The position numbers and the translations under genes were made by a program. From assembly GCF_002584985.1 (NCBI RefSeq), contig NZ_NUPZ01000010.1:121857-185856 (forward strand): a stretch of DNA of 64,000 nucleotides. The letters run 5' to 3'. This stretch comes from Bacillus sp. AFS029637. GTDB taxonomy: Bacteria; Bacillota; Bacilli; Bacillales; Bacillaceae_G. Positions 45,955 to 54,231 of this stretch are shown here, one piece after another. Each line of letters starts with the position of its first letter. The stretch's first letter is position 1. The notes under the pieces are model-generated. The model made no database searches. It was not told the origin of the DNA and worked only from the letters and a program-made list of their open reading frames with translations.

Positions 45955-47280
45955 ATGAAATCATCTTTAAAGTTTTCTGAGATGTTTGCAATAAGTTTAA
46001 TGTTATTTGCACTATTTTTTGGCGCAGGTAATATGATTTTTCCACCAGCGTTAGGGCAAGGTGCTGGAACTGATGTATGGATCGCCTTGTTTGGTTTTAT
46101 TGTAACAGGAGTTGGATTGCCTTTATTAGGCGTAATTGTTATAGCGTTAAAGGGAGATATTAACGAGCTAGCGGGACGTGTACATCCTATATTTGCACTT
46201 GTTTTTATCACTGCCATTTATTTATGTTTAGGTGTATTCGTAAGTGTTCCGCGTACAGGAACAGTTGCTTATGAAATGAGTGTTGCACCGTTTTTACCTA
46301 GTGAGGTAGCTGGTCAATCATATCCACTTGTTATCTTTACATTTATTTTCTTTGCACTAACTTTCTATTTAGCTTTAAATCCATCGAAATTAGTGGGACG
46401 CATCGGTAAAGTATTAACTCCAATTTTGTTAGCTGTTATTGCAATTATTGTAGGGAAAGCACTTATTACACCAATCGGAGAATTTGGTGCACCGACAGAA
46501 GCATATAGTGCTCCTCTTTTTAAAGGTTTTATTGACGGATATTTAACGTTAGATGGACTTGCAGCACTTGTTTTCGGAAATGTTGTTATTAATGCGTTAA
46601 AAGCAAAAGGTGTTACAAATAAGAATAGCATTGCGAAAGTAACAATCTTTGCAGGGTTTATTGCAGCACTTGGTTTATTACTTGTGTATTTAGCACTTGC
46701 TTACCTTGGAGCTTCTAGTGTATCACTTGGAATGGGTGCAAACGGAGGAATTATTTTAACAAATGTTGTGAATCATTTATTTGGAAGTTACGGAACTTTA
46801 TTACTAGGTATTGCGATTACAGCAGCATGTTTAACAACTTCTGTAGGTATCGTCGCTGCTTGTGGAGAATACTTTTCTTCCTTATTACCGAAACTTTCAT
46901 ATCAAAAAGTTGTTTTCATTTTCTGTGTATTAGCATTTATGGTAGCGAATCTTGGATTAACTCAGTTAAATGCATTAGCATTACCAATTTTAATTGCAAT
47001 TTATCCAATTGGAATCGTTCTTATCGTATTATCACTCGTTGAAAACTACGTTCGTCTTCCATTAGCGATGTACGTGGGGGGGATTGTAGGAGCATTTGCA
47101 ATAAGTTTCTTTGATGGACTACACAATGCGAATCTTCAAATTGCAGCATTAGCACCTATTTTAGATAAGATCCCATTATATAGTGTAGGGATTGGCTGGT
47201 TAATTCCAGGTATGATCGGTATAGGATTTGGTTATATAATTTCTAAGTTTCAAAAGCATGAAATTGCTGTAGAAAAATAG
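45955..47280 (+). CDS. brnQ: LIVCS-family amino acid transporter (BrnQ-like), probably threonine-linked
   Basis: This 441-residue sodium-coupled amino acid symporter has about 12 membrane helices. The family signature is near the N-terminus (ALFFGAGNMIFPPALGQGAG). It is homologous to branched-chain transporters BrnQ/BraB, and automated annotation would say branched-chain. The leader T-box has a threonine specifier, so threonine import is the better inference. ATG 45955 has GGGGG nearby upstream. An in-frame extension to 45838 would start inside the leader terminator and is rejected. A terminator follows. Confidence 0.85.
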   Translation: MKSSLKFSEMFAISLMLFALFFGAGNMIFPPALGQGAGTDVWIALFGFIVTGVGLPLLGVIVIALKGDINELAGRVHPIFALVFITAIYLCLGVFVSVPRTGTVAYEMSVAPFLPSEVAGQSYPLVIFTFIFFALTFYLALNPSKLVGRIGKVLTPILLAVIAIIVGKALITPIGEFGAPTEAYSAPLFKGFIDGYLTLDGLAALVFGNVVINALKAKGVTNKNSIAKVTIFAGFIAALGLLLVYLALAYLGASSVSLGMGANGGIILTNVVNHLFGSYGTLLLGIAITAACLTTSVGIVAACGEYFSSLLPKLSYQKVVFIFCVLAFMVANLGLTQLNALALPILIAIYPIGIVLIVLSLVENYVRLPLAMYVGGIVGAFAISFFDGLHNANLQIAALAPILDKIPLYSVGIGWLIPGMIGIGFGYIISKFQKHEIAVEK

Positions 47281-47283
47281 AGA

Positions 47284-47318
47284 AAAGAGGCTTTCTATGA
47301 AAGGAGGCCTCTTTTTTT
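47284..47318 (+). terminator. Terminator after the BrnQ-family gene
   Basis: AAGAGGC pairs with GCCTCTT, with an inner CTTTC/GAAAG extension, then a T-run. Confidence 0.85.
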
Positions 47319-47375
47319 GTAGGAAAAGCCGTATATAGGGAAATTTAGATATTAAAAATTTTATACGTAATATAG

Positions 47376-47405
47376 TTGACAAAAAAATTATGAGTAGGCT
47401 AAGAT
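47376..47405 (+). promoter_or_regulatory. Candidate distal promoter upstream of isd
   Basis: TTGACA (47376-47381) and TAAGAT (47400-47405) with 18-bp spacing. It lies 360 bp before isdC and starts a transcript crossing all three Fur boxes. A 12-codon ORF at about 47464 behind AAGGAAAGAGG is too short to call. No gene is supported in 47281-47765. Confidence 0.4.
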
Positions 47406-47535
47406 TGACTTAGTTGTGGAAATATTGGAAAGGAAGTGACGGGAGCAAGGAAAGAGGTTTTCTATGACTATATCATTTTGGGAAGAAGAGGTGATAGAAC
47501 AATAGAAGAGGTAGGTTATTTTTTTTGATTTTCAT

Positions 47536-47550
47536 TGAGAATGATAATCA
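47536..47550 (+). promoter_or_regulatory. Fur box 1 upstream of isdC
   Basis: TGAGAATGATAATCA differs from the Bacillus 7-1-7 Fur box TGATAATNATTATCA at two positions. Confidence 0.7.
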
Positions 47551-47621
47551 ATAAAACAATTGAAGTATTTTATAGAGCTTATTATAGCGGAAATGAAGGG
47601 AATTATTTTTTTGACCTTCAA

Positions 47622-47636
47622 TGAGAATGATAATCA
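47622..47636 (+). promoter_or_regulatory. Fur box 2 upstream of isdC
   Basis: TGAGAATGATAATCA, an exact copy of box 1, 86 bp downstream of it. Confidence 0.7.
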
Positions 47637-47704
47637 ACGATGCTTATGTTACATAAAGTAATGACAATTAAATAAAGGAGAAGAGATTATTTTCTCTTAC
47701 TTAT

Positions 47705-47719
47705 TGAGAATAATTATCA
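47705..47719 (+). promoter_or_regulatory. Fur box 3, proximal to isdC
   Basis: TGAGAATAATTATCA differs from the 7-1-7 Fur consensus at a single position and lies 47 bp before isdC. It is the strongest of the three boxes. Confidence 0.8.
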
Positions 47720-47765
47720 TTTTCAAATTATAAAGCGAAAGATAAACAAGGAGGAAGTAAGCAAG

Positions 47766-48476
47766 ATGAGAAAGTTTTCAGTATTACCCGCATTTATCAT
47801 AACGTTAGTATGTATGCTAGCTTTTCTCGTAATGCCATCTGGACAAGCTTCAGCAAAATTAGCTGACGGTATTTACGATATTAACTACGTTATCAAAAAG
47901 GCGGAAGATGATTCGGCTTCAATGGCAAATGATTATTTTGAAAAACCAGCTAAGTTAGTTGTAAAAAATGGTGAGATGAAAGTACAAGTTCCAATGAATC
48001 ATAGTGCTTGGATTACAGAATTTAAATCACCAGATAATGGTAATTTTGTTGATTCAAAAGTAATTAGTAAGGACGAAGCAGCAGATAAAAGAACGGTTGA
48101 ATTTAAAGTTGATGATTTATCTAAACCGTTAGGAGTAAAAATTCATGTTGTTGTACCAAGTGCAAACTATGATCACCACTACACAATTCGTTTTGCATTT
48201 GATGCAAACGTAAAAGCTGTAGGCGACGATAACAATGCAGCTGTTGTAACAAAAACTGATGATCAAACTAAAAAAGATGGACAAGTAAAAGAAGAGCAAA
48301 AGAAAGAAGAAAGTAAAGAAACAAACAAAGATGCAAATAAAGGAACAAATGAGAGTGGCAAGGCTGAAAAAACAGATAACCCAAAAACAGGTGATGATGC
48401 ACGCATTGGATTATTTGCAGCGTTAGTTCTTATCTCGGGCGTTTTCTTAGTTCGTAAAGTGAAGTTAAGTAAATAA
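47766..48476 (+). CDS. isdC: Cell-wall heme-binding protein IsdC
   Basis: IsdC is a sortase B substrate that relays heme across the cell wall. The 236-residue protein has a signal peptide (about 1-30, ending in ASA). One NEAT domain covers about 34-150, with the heme-pocket motif NYDHHYTIRF (Tyr-x-x-x-Tyr type). A charged Lys/Glu linker follows, and the C-terminal sorting signal NPKTG (205-209) is followed by a hydrophobic helix and basic tail. AAGGAGGAAG precedes the ATG. It is first in a Fur-controlled heme operon and would be anchored by the SrtB encoded at 54232. Confidence 0.92.
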   Translation: MRKFSVLPAFIITLVCMLAFLVMPSGQASAKLADGIYDINYVIKKAEDDSASMANDYFEKPAKLVVKNGEMKVQVPMNHSAWITEFKSPDNGNFVDSKVISKDEAADKRTVEFKVDDLSKPLGVKIHVVVPSANYDHHYTIRFAFDANVKAVGDDNNAAVVTKTDDQTKKDGQVKEEQKKEESKETNKDANKGTNESGKAEKTDNPKTGDDARIGLFAALVLISGVFLVRKVKLSK

Positions 48477-48500
48477 ATTTTAAAAGGGAGAGTAATTCTA

Positions 48501-51476
48501 TTGAACAGGTATTTAAAGATTGTTGTTGCAATGTTTCTAACGATTTTTACATTCGTATCAACACTACACCCCCTTGCAGTTCAAGCAGCTACAACTTTAG
48601 CTGACGGTGAGTATTCAATTGGGTTCAAAGTGTTAAAAGATACATCAGATGAAGAGTCAATGATGAATCAATATTCAGTAAGCCCGGGAACTTTAAAAGT
48701 GAAGGATGGGAAAAAGAAAGTATCCTTTACATTAACGAATAGTTCGTGGATTACGAAGTTTGAAACAGAAAAAGCAGGTCAGTTCATTGAGACAAATGTA
48801 ATTAGTGAAGATAAAGAAAAAGATACAAGAGTAGTAGAATTTGATGTAGAAGATGTAGAGAAGGTATTAAATGCGAAAGTAAAAGTAGATATTGACTTTT
48901 TAAATTATCATCATGACTATAACGTTCGTATCGCATTTGATCAAAATAGCATTACACCAATTCATGTAGAAGAACCAGACGAAAAAGAGGACCCAGCTAA
49001 TAAGCCAGATCCAAATGAAACTACGGATCCAGGTCAGAAGCCCGACCAAAAGCCTGACCCAGATCAACAACCAAATTCTAACACAATTGCAGATGGTGAG
49101 TACAGCATTCCATTTAAAGTGTTAAAAGATAAAACAAATGAAGAATCTAAAATGAATACTTACATGGAAAATCCAGGGGTATTGAAAGTGGAAAATGGTA
49201 AGAAAAAAGCAATTGTAACGCTAAAAAGTAGCTCATTAATTAAAAATTTCCAAACGGAAAAAGATGGTGCATTTGTTGATGCAAAAGTAGTGAGTGAGGA
49301 TAAAGAAAAAGATACAAGAGTAGTAGAGTTTGAAGTAGCCGATTTATCAAAAAAACTGAATACAAAAGTATTCATCGAGATGGCATCAAAAAATTACAAG
49401 CAAACGCATGACGTACAACTTGTATTTGAGCAAGACAAACTTGAACCAATTAAAAGTGGAGATAAACAACCAGACGGAGATAAACAACCAGACGGAGATA
49501 AACAACCAGATGGAGATAAACAACCAGACGGAGACAAGCAACCAGATGGAGACAAACAACCAGACAGAGACAAACAACCAGATGGAGACAAACAACCAGA
49601 CGGAGACAAGCAACCAGATGGAGATAAACAACCAGACGGAGACAAACAACCAGATGCTGAAACAATTAAAGATGGCGAATACAGCATCAATTTTAAAGTG
49701 TTAAAAGATAAAACCGAAGAAATTTCAATGATGAACACGTACACGAAGAGTCCAGGTGTATTAAAAGTGAAAGAGGGCAAAAAGTATGTATCCTTCACAT
49801 TAACGAATAGTTCATGGATTACAAAGTTTGAGTTTGAGAAAAATAATTCGTTTGTTAATGCAAGTGTATTAAGCGAAGATTCGAAAGCTGATACAAGAGT
49901 AGTGGAAGTAGAAGTAGCCGATTTATCGAAAAAATTGAATGCAAAAGTGAAAGTAGATATCGATTCAATGAATTACCACCATTTCTATGATATTCAATTT
50001 GCATTTGATAAAGACAGCATACGGTCTTTAGACAACCAAGGTGGAAAAGACAACCAAGGCGGAAACAACAACCAAGGCGGAAAAGACAACCAAGGCGGAA
50101 ACAACAACCAAGGTGGAAAAGACAACCAAGATGGAAAAGACAACCAAGGCGGAAACAACAACCAAGATGGAAAAGACAACCAAGGCGGAAACAACAACCA
50201 AGGTGGAAAAGACAACCAAGCTGGAAACAACAATCAAGGTGGAAAAGACAACCAAGGCGGAAAAGACAACCAAGATGGAAAAGACAACCAAGGCGGAAAC
50301 AACAACCAAGGTGGAAACAACAATCAAGACAATAACATAACAATTGATCCAAATGCTCTTAAAGATGGTGAATACAGTATCGGTTTTAAAGTGTTAAAAG
50401 ATAAAACTGAAGAAATTTCAATGATGAACACATATACGAAGAGTCCAGGCGTATTAAAAGTGAAAGATGGTAAGAAGTATGTATCCTTCACATTAACGAA
50501 TAGCTCATGGATTACAAAGTTTGAGTTTGAAAAGAATGGCGCGTTCGTCGATGCAAAAGTATTAGGTACAAGTAAAGAGCGAGATACAAGAGTAGTAGAA
50601 GTGGAAGTAGATGATTTATCGAAAAAGCTAAATGCAAAAGTGAAAGTAGATATCGATGCGATGAACTATCACCATGTTTACGATATTCAATTTGCATTTG
50701 ATAAAGGTAGTATTAAAGCTTTAGGTAACCAGGGCGGAAACAACAACCAAGATGGTAAAGGTAACCAAGGTGGAAACAATAATCAAGATGGTAACGGTAA
50801 CCAAGGCGGAAATAATAACAAAAATGGACACGTAACAGTTGATCCAAAAAATTTAAAAGACGGTCAATATGATATTGCTTTTAAAGTGTTAAAAGATAAA
50901 ACGGATGAGATTTCAATGATGAATCAATACGTTGTAAATCCAGCGAGATTAACAGTAAAAGATGGCAAAAAATATGTTGCGGTGGCACTAAAAGATAGTG
51001 CGTGGATTACGAAATTCCAAACAGAAAACGCTGGTGCATTTGTTGATGCAAAAGTAGTGAGTGAAGATAAAAATGCAAATACGAGAGTAGTAGAATTTGA
51101 GATTGATGATTTATTTGCGAAATTAAATGCGAAAGTAAAAGTAGATATCGATTCAATGAACTACCATCATTTCTATGACGTACAAATTCAATTTGATACA
51201 AATAGTATTGGTGCAGTAGGAACTATTAAAGAGGATCCAAAAAACGATCCGAAAAATCCAGTGATTACACCGAAAGTAAAAAATGTAAAAACAACTGGTA
51301 CTCCTGATTTTAATCGAAATGCAGATGGTAAGAAGAAAAACGATGCTACAGATAATGGTGCAAAAAAAGAGAAAAACTCAAAAACAGCAGATACAGCACA
51401 GATTGGAATGTATATGTTGCTATTACTAGGATCACTTGCTTTCTTAGTTCGTAAATATAGAGCAGGTAGACTGTAA
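48501..51476 (+). CDS. isdX2: Five-NEAT-domain hemophore (IsdX2-like) with a C-terminal anchor
   Basis: This large extracellular heme-scavenging protein has 991 residues. A signal peptide (1-29) is followed by five NEAT domains at about 34-150, 196-315, 390-508, 621-738 and 786-903. Four have the YHHxY heme motif (NYHHDYNVRI, NYHHFYDIQF and similar). The second reads NYKQTHDVQL and has SSLIKNF in the lip helix, so it probably does not bind heme, as known for NEAT2 of B. anthracis IsdX2. Low-complexity spacers separate them. The C-terminus has NSKTA (959-963), a membrane helix and basic residues, like a variant sortase signal. TTG start behind AAGGGAGAG. Confidence 0.9.
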   Translation: MNRYLKIVVAMFLTIFTFVSTLHPLAVQAATTLADGEYSIGFKVLKDTSDEESMMNQYSVSPGTLKVKDGKKKVSFTLTNSSWITKFETEKAGQFIETNVISEDKEKDTRVVEFDVEDVEKVLNAKVKVDIDFLNYHHDYNVRIAFDQNSITPIHVEEPDEKEDPANKPDPNETTDPGQKPDQKPDPDQQPNSNTIADGEYSIPFKVLKDKTNEESKMNTYMENPGVLKVENGKKKAIVTLKSSSLIKNFQTEKDGAFVDAKVVSEDKEKDTRVVEFEVADLSKKLNTKVFIEMASKNYKQTHDVQLVFEQDKLEPIKSGDKQPDGDKQPDGDKQPDGDKQPDGDKQPDGDKQPDRDKQPDGDKQPDGDKQPDGDKQPDGDKQPDAETIKDGEYSINFKVLKDKTEEISMMNTYTKSPGVLKVKEGKKYVSFTLTNSSWITKFEFEKNNSFVNASVLSEDSKADTRVVEVEVADLSKKLNAKVKVDIDSMNYHHFYDIQFAFDKDSIRSLDNQGGKDNQGGNNNQGGKDNQGGNNNQGGKDNQDGKDNQGGNNNQDGKDNQGGNNNQGGKDNQAGNNNQGGKDNQGGKDNQDGKDNQGGNNNQGGNNNQDNNITIDPNALKDGEYSIGFKVLKDKTEEISMMNTYTKSPGVLKVKDGKKYVSFTLTNSSWITKFEFEKNGAFVDAKVLGTSKERDTRVVEVEVDDLSKKLNAKVKVDIDAMNYHHVYDIQFAFDKGSIKALGNQGGNNNQDGKGNQGGNNNQDGNGNQGGNNNKNGHVTVDPKNLKDGQYDIAFKVLKDKTDEISMMNQYVVNPARLTVKDGKKYVAVALKDSAWITKFQTENAGAFVDAKVVSEDKNANTRVVEFEIDDLFAKLNAKVKVDIDSMNYHHFYDVQIQFDTNSIGAVGTIKEDPKNDPKNPVITPKVKNVKTTGTPDFNRNADGKKKNDATDNGAKKEKNSKTADTAQIGMYMLLLLGSLAFLVRKYRAGRL
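49461..49658 (+). repeat. 18-bp tandem repeat in isdX2, 11 copies (DKQPDG)
   Basis: Eleven in-frame 18-bp units encode DKQPDG, with one DKQPDR and a final DKQPDA. They form the linker between NEAT2 and NEAT3. The copies differ mainly at third positions (GAT/GAC, AAA/AAG, GAT/GAC). Units are multiples of three, so copy changes preserve the frame. Confidence 0.95.
50031..50328 (+). repeat. 18-bp tandem repeat in isdX2, 16 copies (DNQGGK/NNQGGN)
   Basis: Sixteen full 18-bp units plus a partial one encode alternating DNQGGK and NNQGGN-type hexapeptides, the linker between NEAT3 and NEAT4. The unit length is the same as in the DKQPDG array, though the sequence differs. Confidence 0.95.
50724..50830 (+). 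repeat. Short degenerate repeat in isdX2 (GNQGGNNNQDG)
   Basis: About three copies of a related Gly/Asn/Gln unit form the linker between NEAT4 and NEAT5. They look derived from the array at 50031-50328. Confidence 0.8.
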
Positions 51477-51482
51477 AATTTG

Positions 51483-51519
51483 GAGTCTTGATGCATGGTT
51501 TCATGCATCAAGACTCGTT
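51483..51519 (+). terminator. Hairpin between isdX2 and isdE
   Basis: GAGTCTTGATGCATG pairs perfectly with CATGCATCAAGACTC around a 4-nt loop. Only three T residues follow, so it may be a partial terminator or a stabilising structure that lowers expression of the transport genes relative to isdC-isdX2. Confidence 0.7.
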
Positions 51520-51545
51520 TCATATTGTACTGAAAGGAGTGGTGA

Positions 51546-52427
51546 TTGAGAGTGAAGAAAATCACGAGTGTATTCATGGCTATCATTCTTTTATTTAGTA
51601 TAGCTGGGTGCTCATCATCAAAAAAAGAAACGGCAAAAAAGGTAAAGAGCAGTAATGAGGAACGTGTTATTGCAACGACAGTCGCCGTGACCGAAATTAT
51701 GGCTGCGTTAGAAGTAGATTTAGTTGGTGTTCCAACTAGTTATAAAACATTACCGAAGCGTTATAAAGTTTTACCGGATGTTGGAAATCCGATGAGTCCT
51801 GATATGGAAAAAGTAAAATCACTGAAACCATCAGAAGTATTATCTGTTACGACACTTGAATATGAGTTGAAGCCAGTTTTTAATGAAGCGGGCATTAAAG
51901 CAAACTTTTTAAATTTAACGAGTTTAAAAAATATGCAAAACTCAATTACAGAACTGGGTAAAAAATATGGGCGTGAGAAACAGGCTGAAGCAGTCGTAAC
52001 AAAGTTTGATAAAAAGGTTGCAGACATTCAAAAACAAGTAAAAGGGAAGAAAGAACCGACAGTCCTTATTTTACTTGGAGTGCCTGGAAGCTATTTAGTA
52101 GCGACAGAACACTCATATATTGGGGATTTAGTAAAACAGCTAGGTGGTAAAAATATCGTACAAGGTGAAAAGGTAGAGTATTTAGCTTCTAATACAGAGT
52201 ATTTAAAAAAAGCTGACCCAGATATTATTTTACGTGCAGCACATGGTATGCCAGATGAAGTTGTGAAAATGTTTGATAAGGAATTTAAAACGAACGATAT
52301 TTGGAAGCATTTTGCTGCAGTTAAAAATAATAGAGTGTACGATTTAGAAGAGCGTTTATTTGGAACAACAGGGAATTTAGCAGCTATAGAGGCGTTAGAT
52401 GAACTAAAGAAAATGATGTATCCATGA
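51546..52427 (+). CDS. isdE: Heme ABC transporter substrate-binding lipoprotein IsdE
   Basis: This membrane-anchored receptor takes heme from IsdC for import. The 293-residue protein has a lipoprotein signal with lipobox FSIAGC (lipidated Cys22) and a class III, vitamin B12/siderophore-type binding fold (VIATTVAVTEIMAAL, VGVPTSYKTLPKRYK, DVGNPMSPDMEKV). TTG 51546 has the best spacing to AAAGGAGT; GTG 51552 is the alternative. It sits in the isd operon before the permease and ATPase genes. Confidence 0.9.
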   Translation: MRVKKITSVFMAIILLFSIAGCSSSKKETAKKVKSSNEERVIATTVAVTEIMAALEVDLVGVPTSYKTLPKRYKVLPDVGNPMSPDMEKVKSLKPSEVLSVTTLEYELKPVFNEAGIKANFLNLTSLKNMQNSITELGKKYGREKQAEAVVTKFDKKVADIQKQVKGKKEPTVLILLGVPGSYLVATEHSYIGDLVKQLGGKNIVQGEKVEYLASNTEYLKKADPDIILRAAHGMPDEVVKMFDKEFKTNDIWKHFAAVKNNRVYDLEERLFGTTGNLAAIEALDELKKMMYP

Positions 52428-52455
52428 TACATTTCATAAATAAAGGAAGATTACG

Positions 52456-53439
52456 ATGAATAAAAAATTTTGGAGTTTTTTCATAGTTACTGTATTACTC
52501 GTTGTGATGACTACTATTTCGGCAGTGAAAGGGAGTCTAGAAGTTGGAGTTTTTGAGCTTTTACAAGGTATATTTACAGAGACAAATGAAGATGTTGAAG
52601 TCATTAAAGATTTACGTTTCCCGCGCATTATTATTGCACTTTTTACTGGAGCAGCGCTTGCTGTTTCTGGTGTGCTCTTCCAAGCTGTTATGAAAAATCC
52701 ACTTGCGGATGCTGGGGTTATCGGGATATCTTCAGGGGCCAGTTTTATGACGCTTGTTATCATTACGCTATTTCCTCAGTTCTTTTTCTGGACACCACTA
52801 TTCGCGTTTTTAGGCGGAGCGTTTGCTTGTTATCTCGTTTATTCGTTTTCTTGGAAATCAGGTTTAAGTCCGCTGCGCATCATTTTAATCGGTATAGCGA
52901 TTAATGCGATGTTTACTGGTTTAAATGAATCTTTCGTTACGATTTGCGGATATTTCATTAAAAGTATTAAACAGACGACAACATCTAATATAACGATGAA
53001 GACATGGAGCGATGTGGAAGTGCTTGTTACATATGGATCGATTGGCCTCATACTTGCACTGTTTGTAGGGGCATGGTGTAATTTATTATCTTTACAAGAT
53101 AAAACGGCTAAAAACCTTGGACTGCATGTGACAAGGGTACGCCTTATTATTTCAGCCATTGCTGTCCTGTTAGCAGCTGTATCAACTGCGATTGCGGGCG
53201 TTATCGCTTTCGTTGGATTACTTATCCCACATATTTCAAGGCAATTGGTTGGATCAGACCATAAAGTACTTATTCCGTTTTCAGCCCTTGCAGGTGCGTT
53301 ATTAATTTTAACGGCGGACACAATCGGTAGGCTAATCGTACCGCCTAATGAAATTCCAGCGGCAACGATTATGGCAGTTATCGGTGGTCCGTTCTTAATA
53401 TTCTTGCTTAGAAAGAGTGATCGAGTTCATGGAAATTAA
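52456..53439 (+). CDS. isdF: Heme ABC transporter permease IsdF
   Basis: This 327-residue polytopic permease of the FecCD/BtuC family probably forms a homodimer channel for heme. Characteristic parts are RFPRIIIALFTGAALAVSGV, the GVIGISSGASFM segment, the coupling-helix region (AFVGLLIPHISRQLVGSDH) and the conserved ending (IGRLIVPPNEIPAATIMAVIGGPFLIFLL). AAAGGAAG precedes the ATG. Its 3' end overlaps the start of the ATPase gene. Confidence 0.9.
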   Translation: MNKKFWSFFIVTVLLVVMTTISAVKGSLEVGVFELLQGIFTETNEDVEVIKDLRFPRIIIALFTGAALAVSGVLFQAVMKNPLADAGVIGISSGASFMTLVIITLFPQFFFWTPLFAFLGGAFACYLVYSFSWKSGLSPLRIILIGIAINAMFTGLNESFVTICGYFIKSIKQTTTSNITMKTWSDVEVLVTYGSIGLILALFVGAWCNLLSLQDKTAKNLGLHVTRVRLIISAIAVLLAAVSTAIAGVIAFVGLLIPHISRQLVGSDHKVLIPFSALAGALLILTADTIGRLIVPPNEIPAATIMAVIGGPFLIFLLRKSDRVHGN

Positions 53440-54199
53440 AAATGTAACCTTTTCTTATGATAATGTAACGGATCGCTTAAAGTCTGTTAGTAGTGAGATA
53501 GAGGTTGGAAAAATTACAACAATTATTGGTCCAAATGGTTGTGGGAAATCAACATTACTAGGTGTTATGTCGCGAAATCATAATCCCCGTAGCGGGGAAG
53601 TAATGCTAGATGGGAAAGCTATTAGCCAGTATAAGCCGAAAGAATTTGCTAGAAAGCTAGCGGTCGTTCATCAGCAAAATGAGGCGCCATCAGATATTAC
53701 AGTTGAGAAATTGACGAGTTTTGGGCGTATGCCATATAAAAATATTTTTTCTACACAAAGTGATGAGGATAGCGAAGCAATCGAAAGAGCATTGACGTGT
53801 ACGAGACTACAAGATAAGCGTGATAAGCCAATACATGCATTATCTGGTGGAGAAAGGCAACGTGTTTGGATTGCGATGACTTTAGCGCAAAATACGCCCA
53901 TGCTGTTCTTAGATGAACCGACGACGTATTTAGATATCTATTATCAGCTTGAAATATTAGAGTTAGTGAAAGAGTTAAATGAAGTACATGGTTTAACGAT
54001 TGTTATGGTATTACATGACATTAATCAAGCAATCCGTTATAGCGATCATATTATCGTTATGAAAGATGGAGAAATTGTGATGAAGGGTAAGCCAGGTGAA
54101 GTCGTAACGGAAGAAATGATTAAGACGATATATGGTGTAGACGTTGTTGTAAAGCACGATGAAGATACAGGGTTATACATGGTACCAATGGGAATTTAA
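53429..54199 (+). CDS. Heme ABC transporter ATPase
   Basis: This 256-residue FepC/FecE-type ATPase powers the IsdEF importer. Walker A is IIGPNGCGKST, the Q-loop is VVHQQN, the signature is LSGGERQRVWIAMTLAQ, and Walker B is LFLDEPTTYLD; the H-loop His is in MVLHDINQA. ATG 53429 is inside the end of isdF (11-bp overlap), implying translational coupling; GTG 53417 is an alternative in the same frame. It is followed by srtB. Confidence 0.9.
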   Translation: MEIKNVTFSYDNVTDRLKSVSSEIEVGKITTIIGPNGCGKSTLLGVMSRNHNPRSGEVMLDGKAISQYKPKEFARKLAVVHQQNEAPSDITVEKLTSFGRMPYKNIFSTQSDEDSEAIERALTCTRLQDKRDKPIHALSGGERQRVWIAMTLAQNTPMLFLDEPTTYLDIYYQLEILELVKELNEVHGLTIVMVLHDINQAIRYSDHIIVMKDGEIVMKGKPGEVVTEEMIKTIYGVDVVVKHDEDTGLYMVPMGI

Positions 54200-54231
54200 A
54201 GGCTGAGTATAATCCGTTTTGAGGTGATAAT

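Noticed and set aside
47464-47502. Leader peptide upstream of the isd operon
   Set aside because: A 12-codon ORF with a fair ribosome binding site, but with no run of regulatory codons and no attenuator following it.
49461-50328. CRISPR-like array
   Set aside because: The direct repeats are contiguous coding repeats with no unique spacers.
49386-50352. Long open frames on both strands across the isdX2 repeat region
   Set aside because: They arise from the 18-bp repeats, which stay open in several frames. They have no ribosome binding sites and encode simple hexapeptide repeats.
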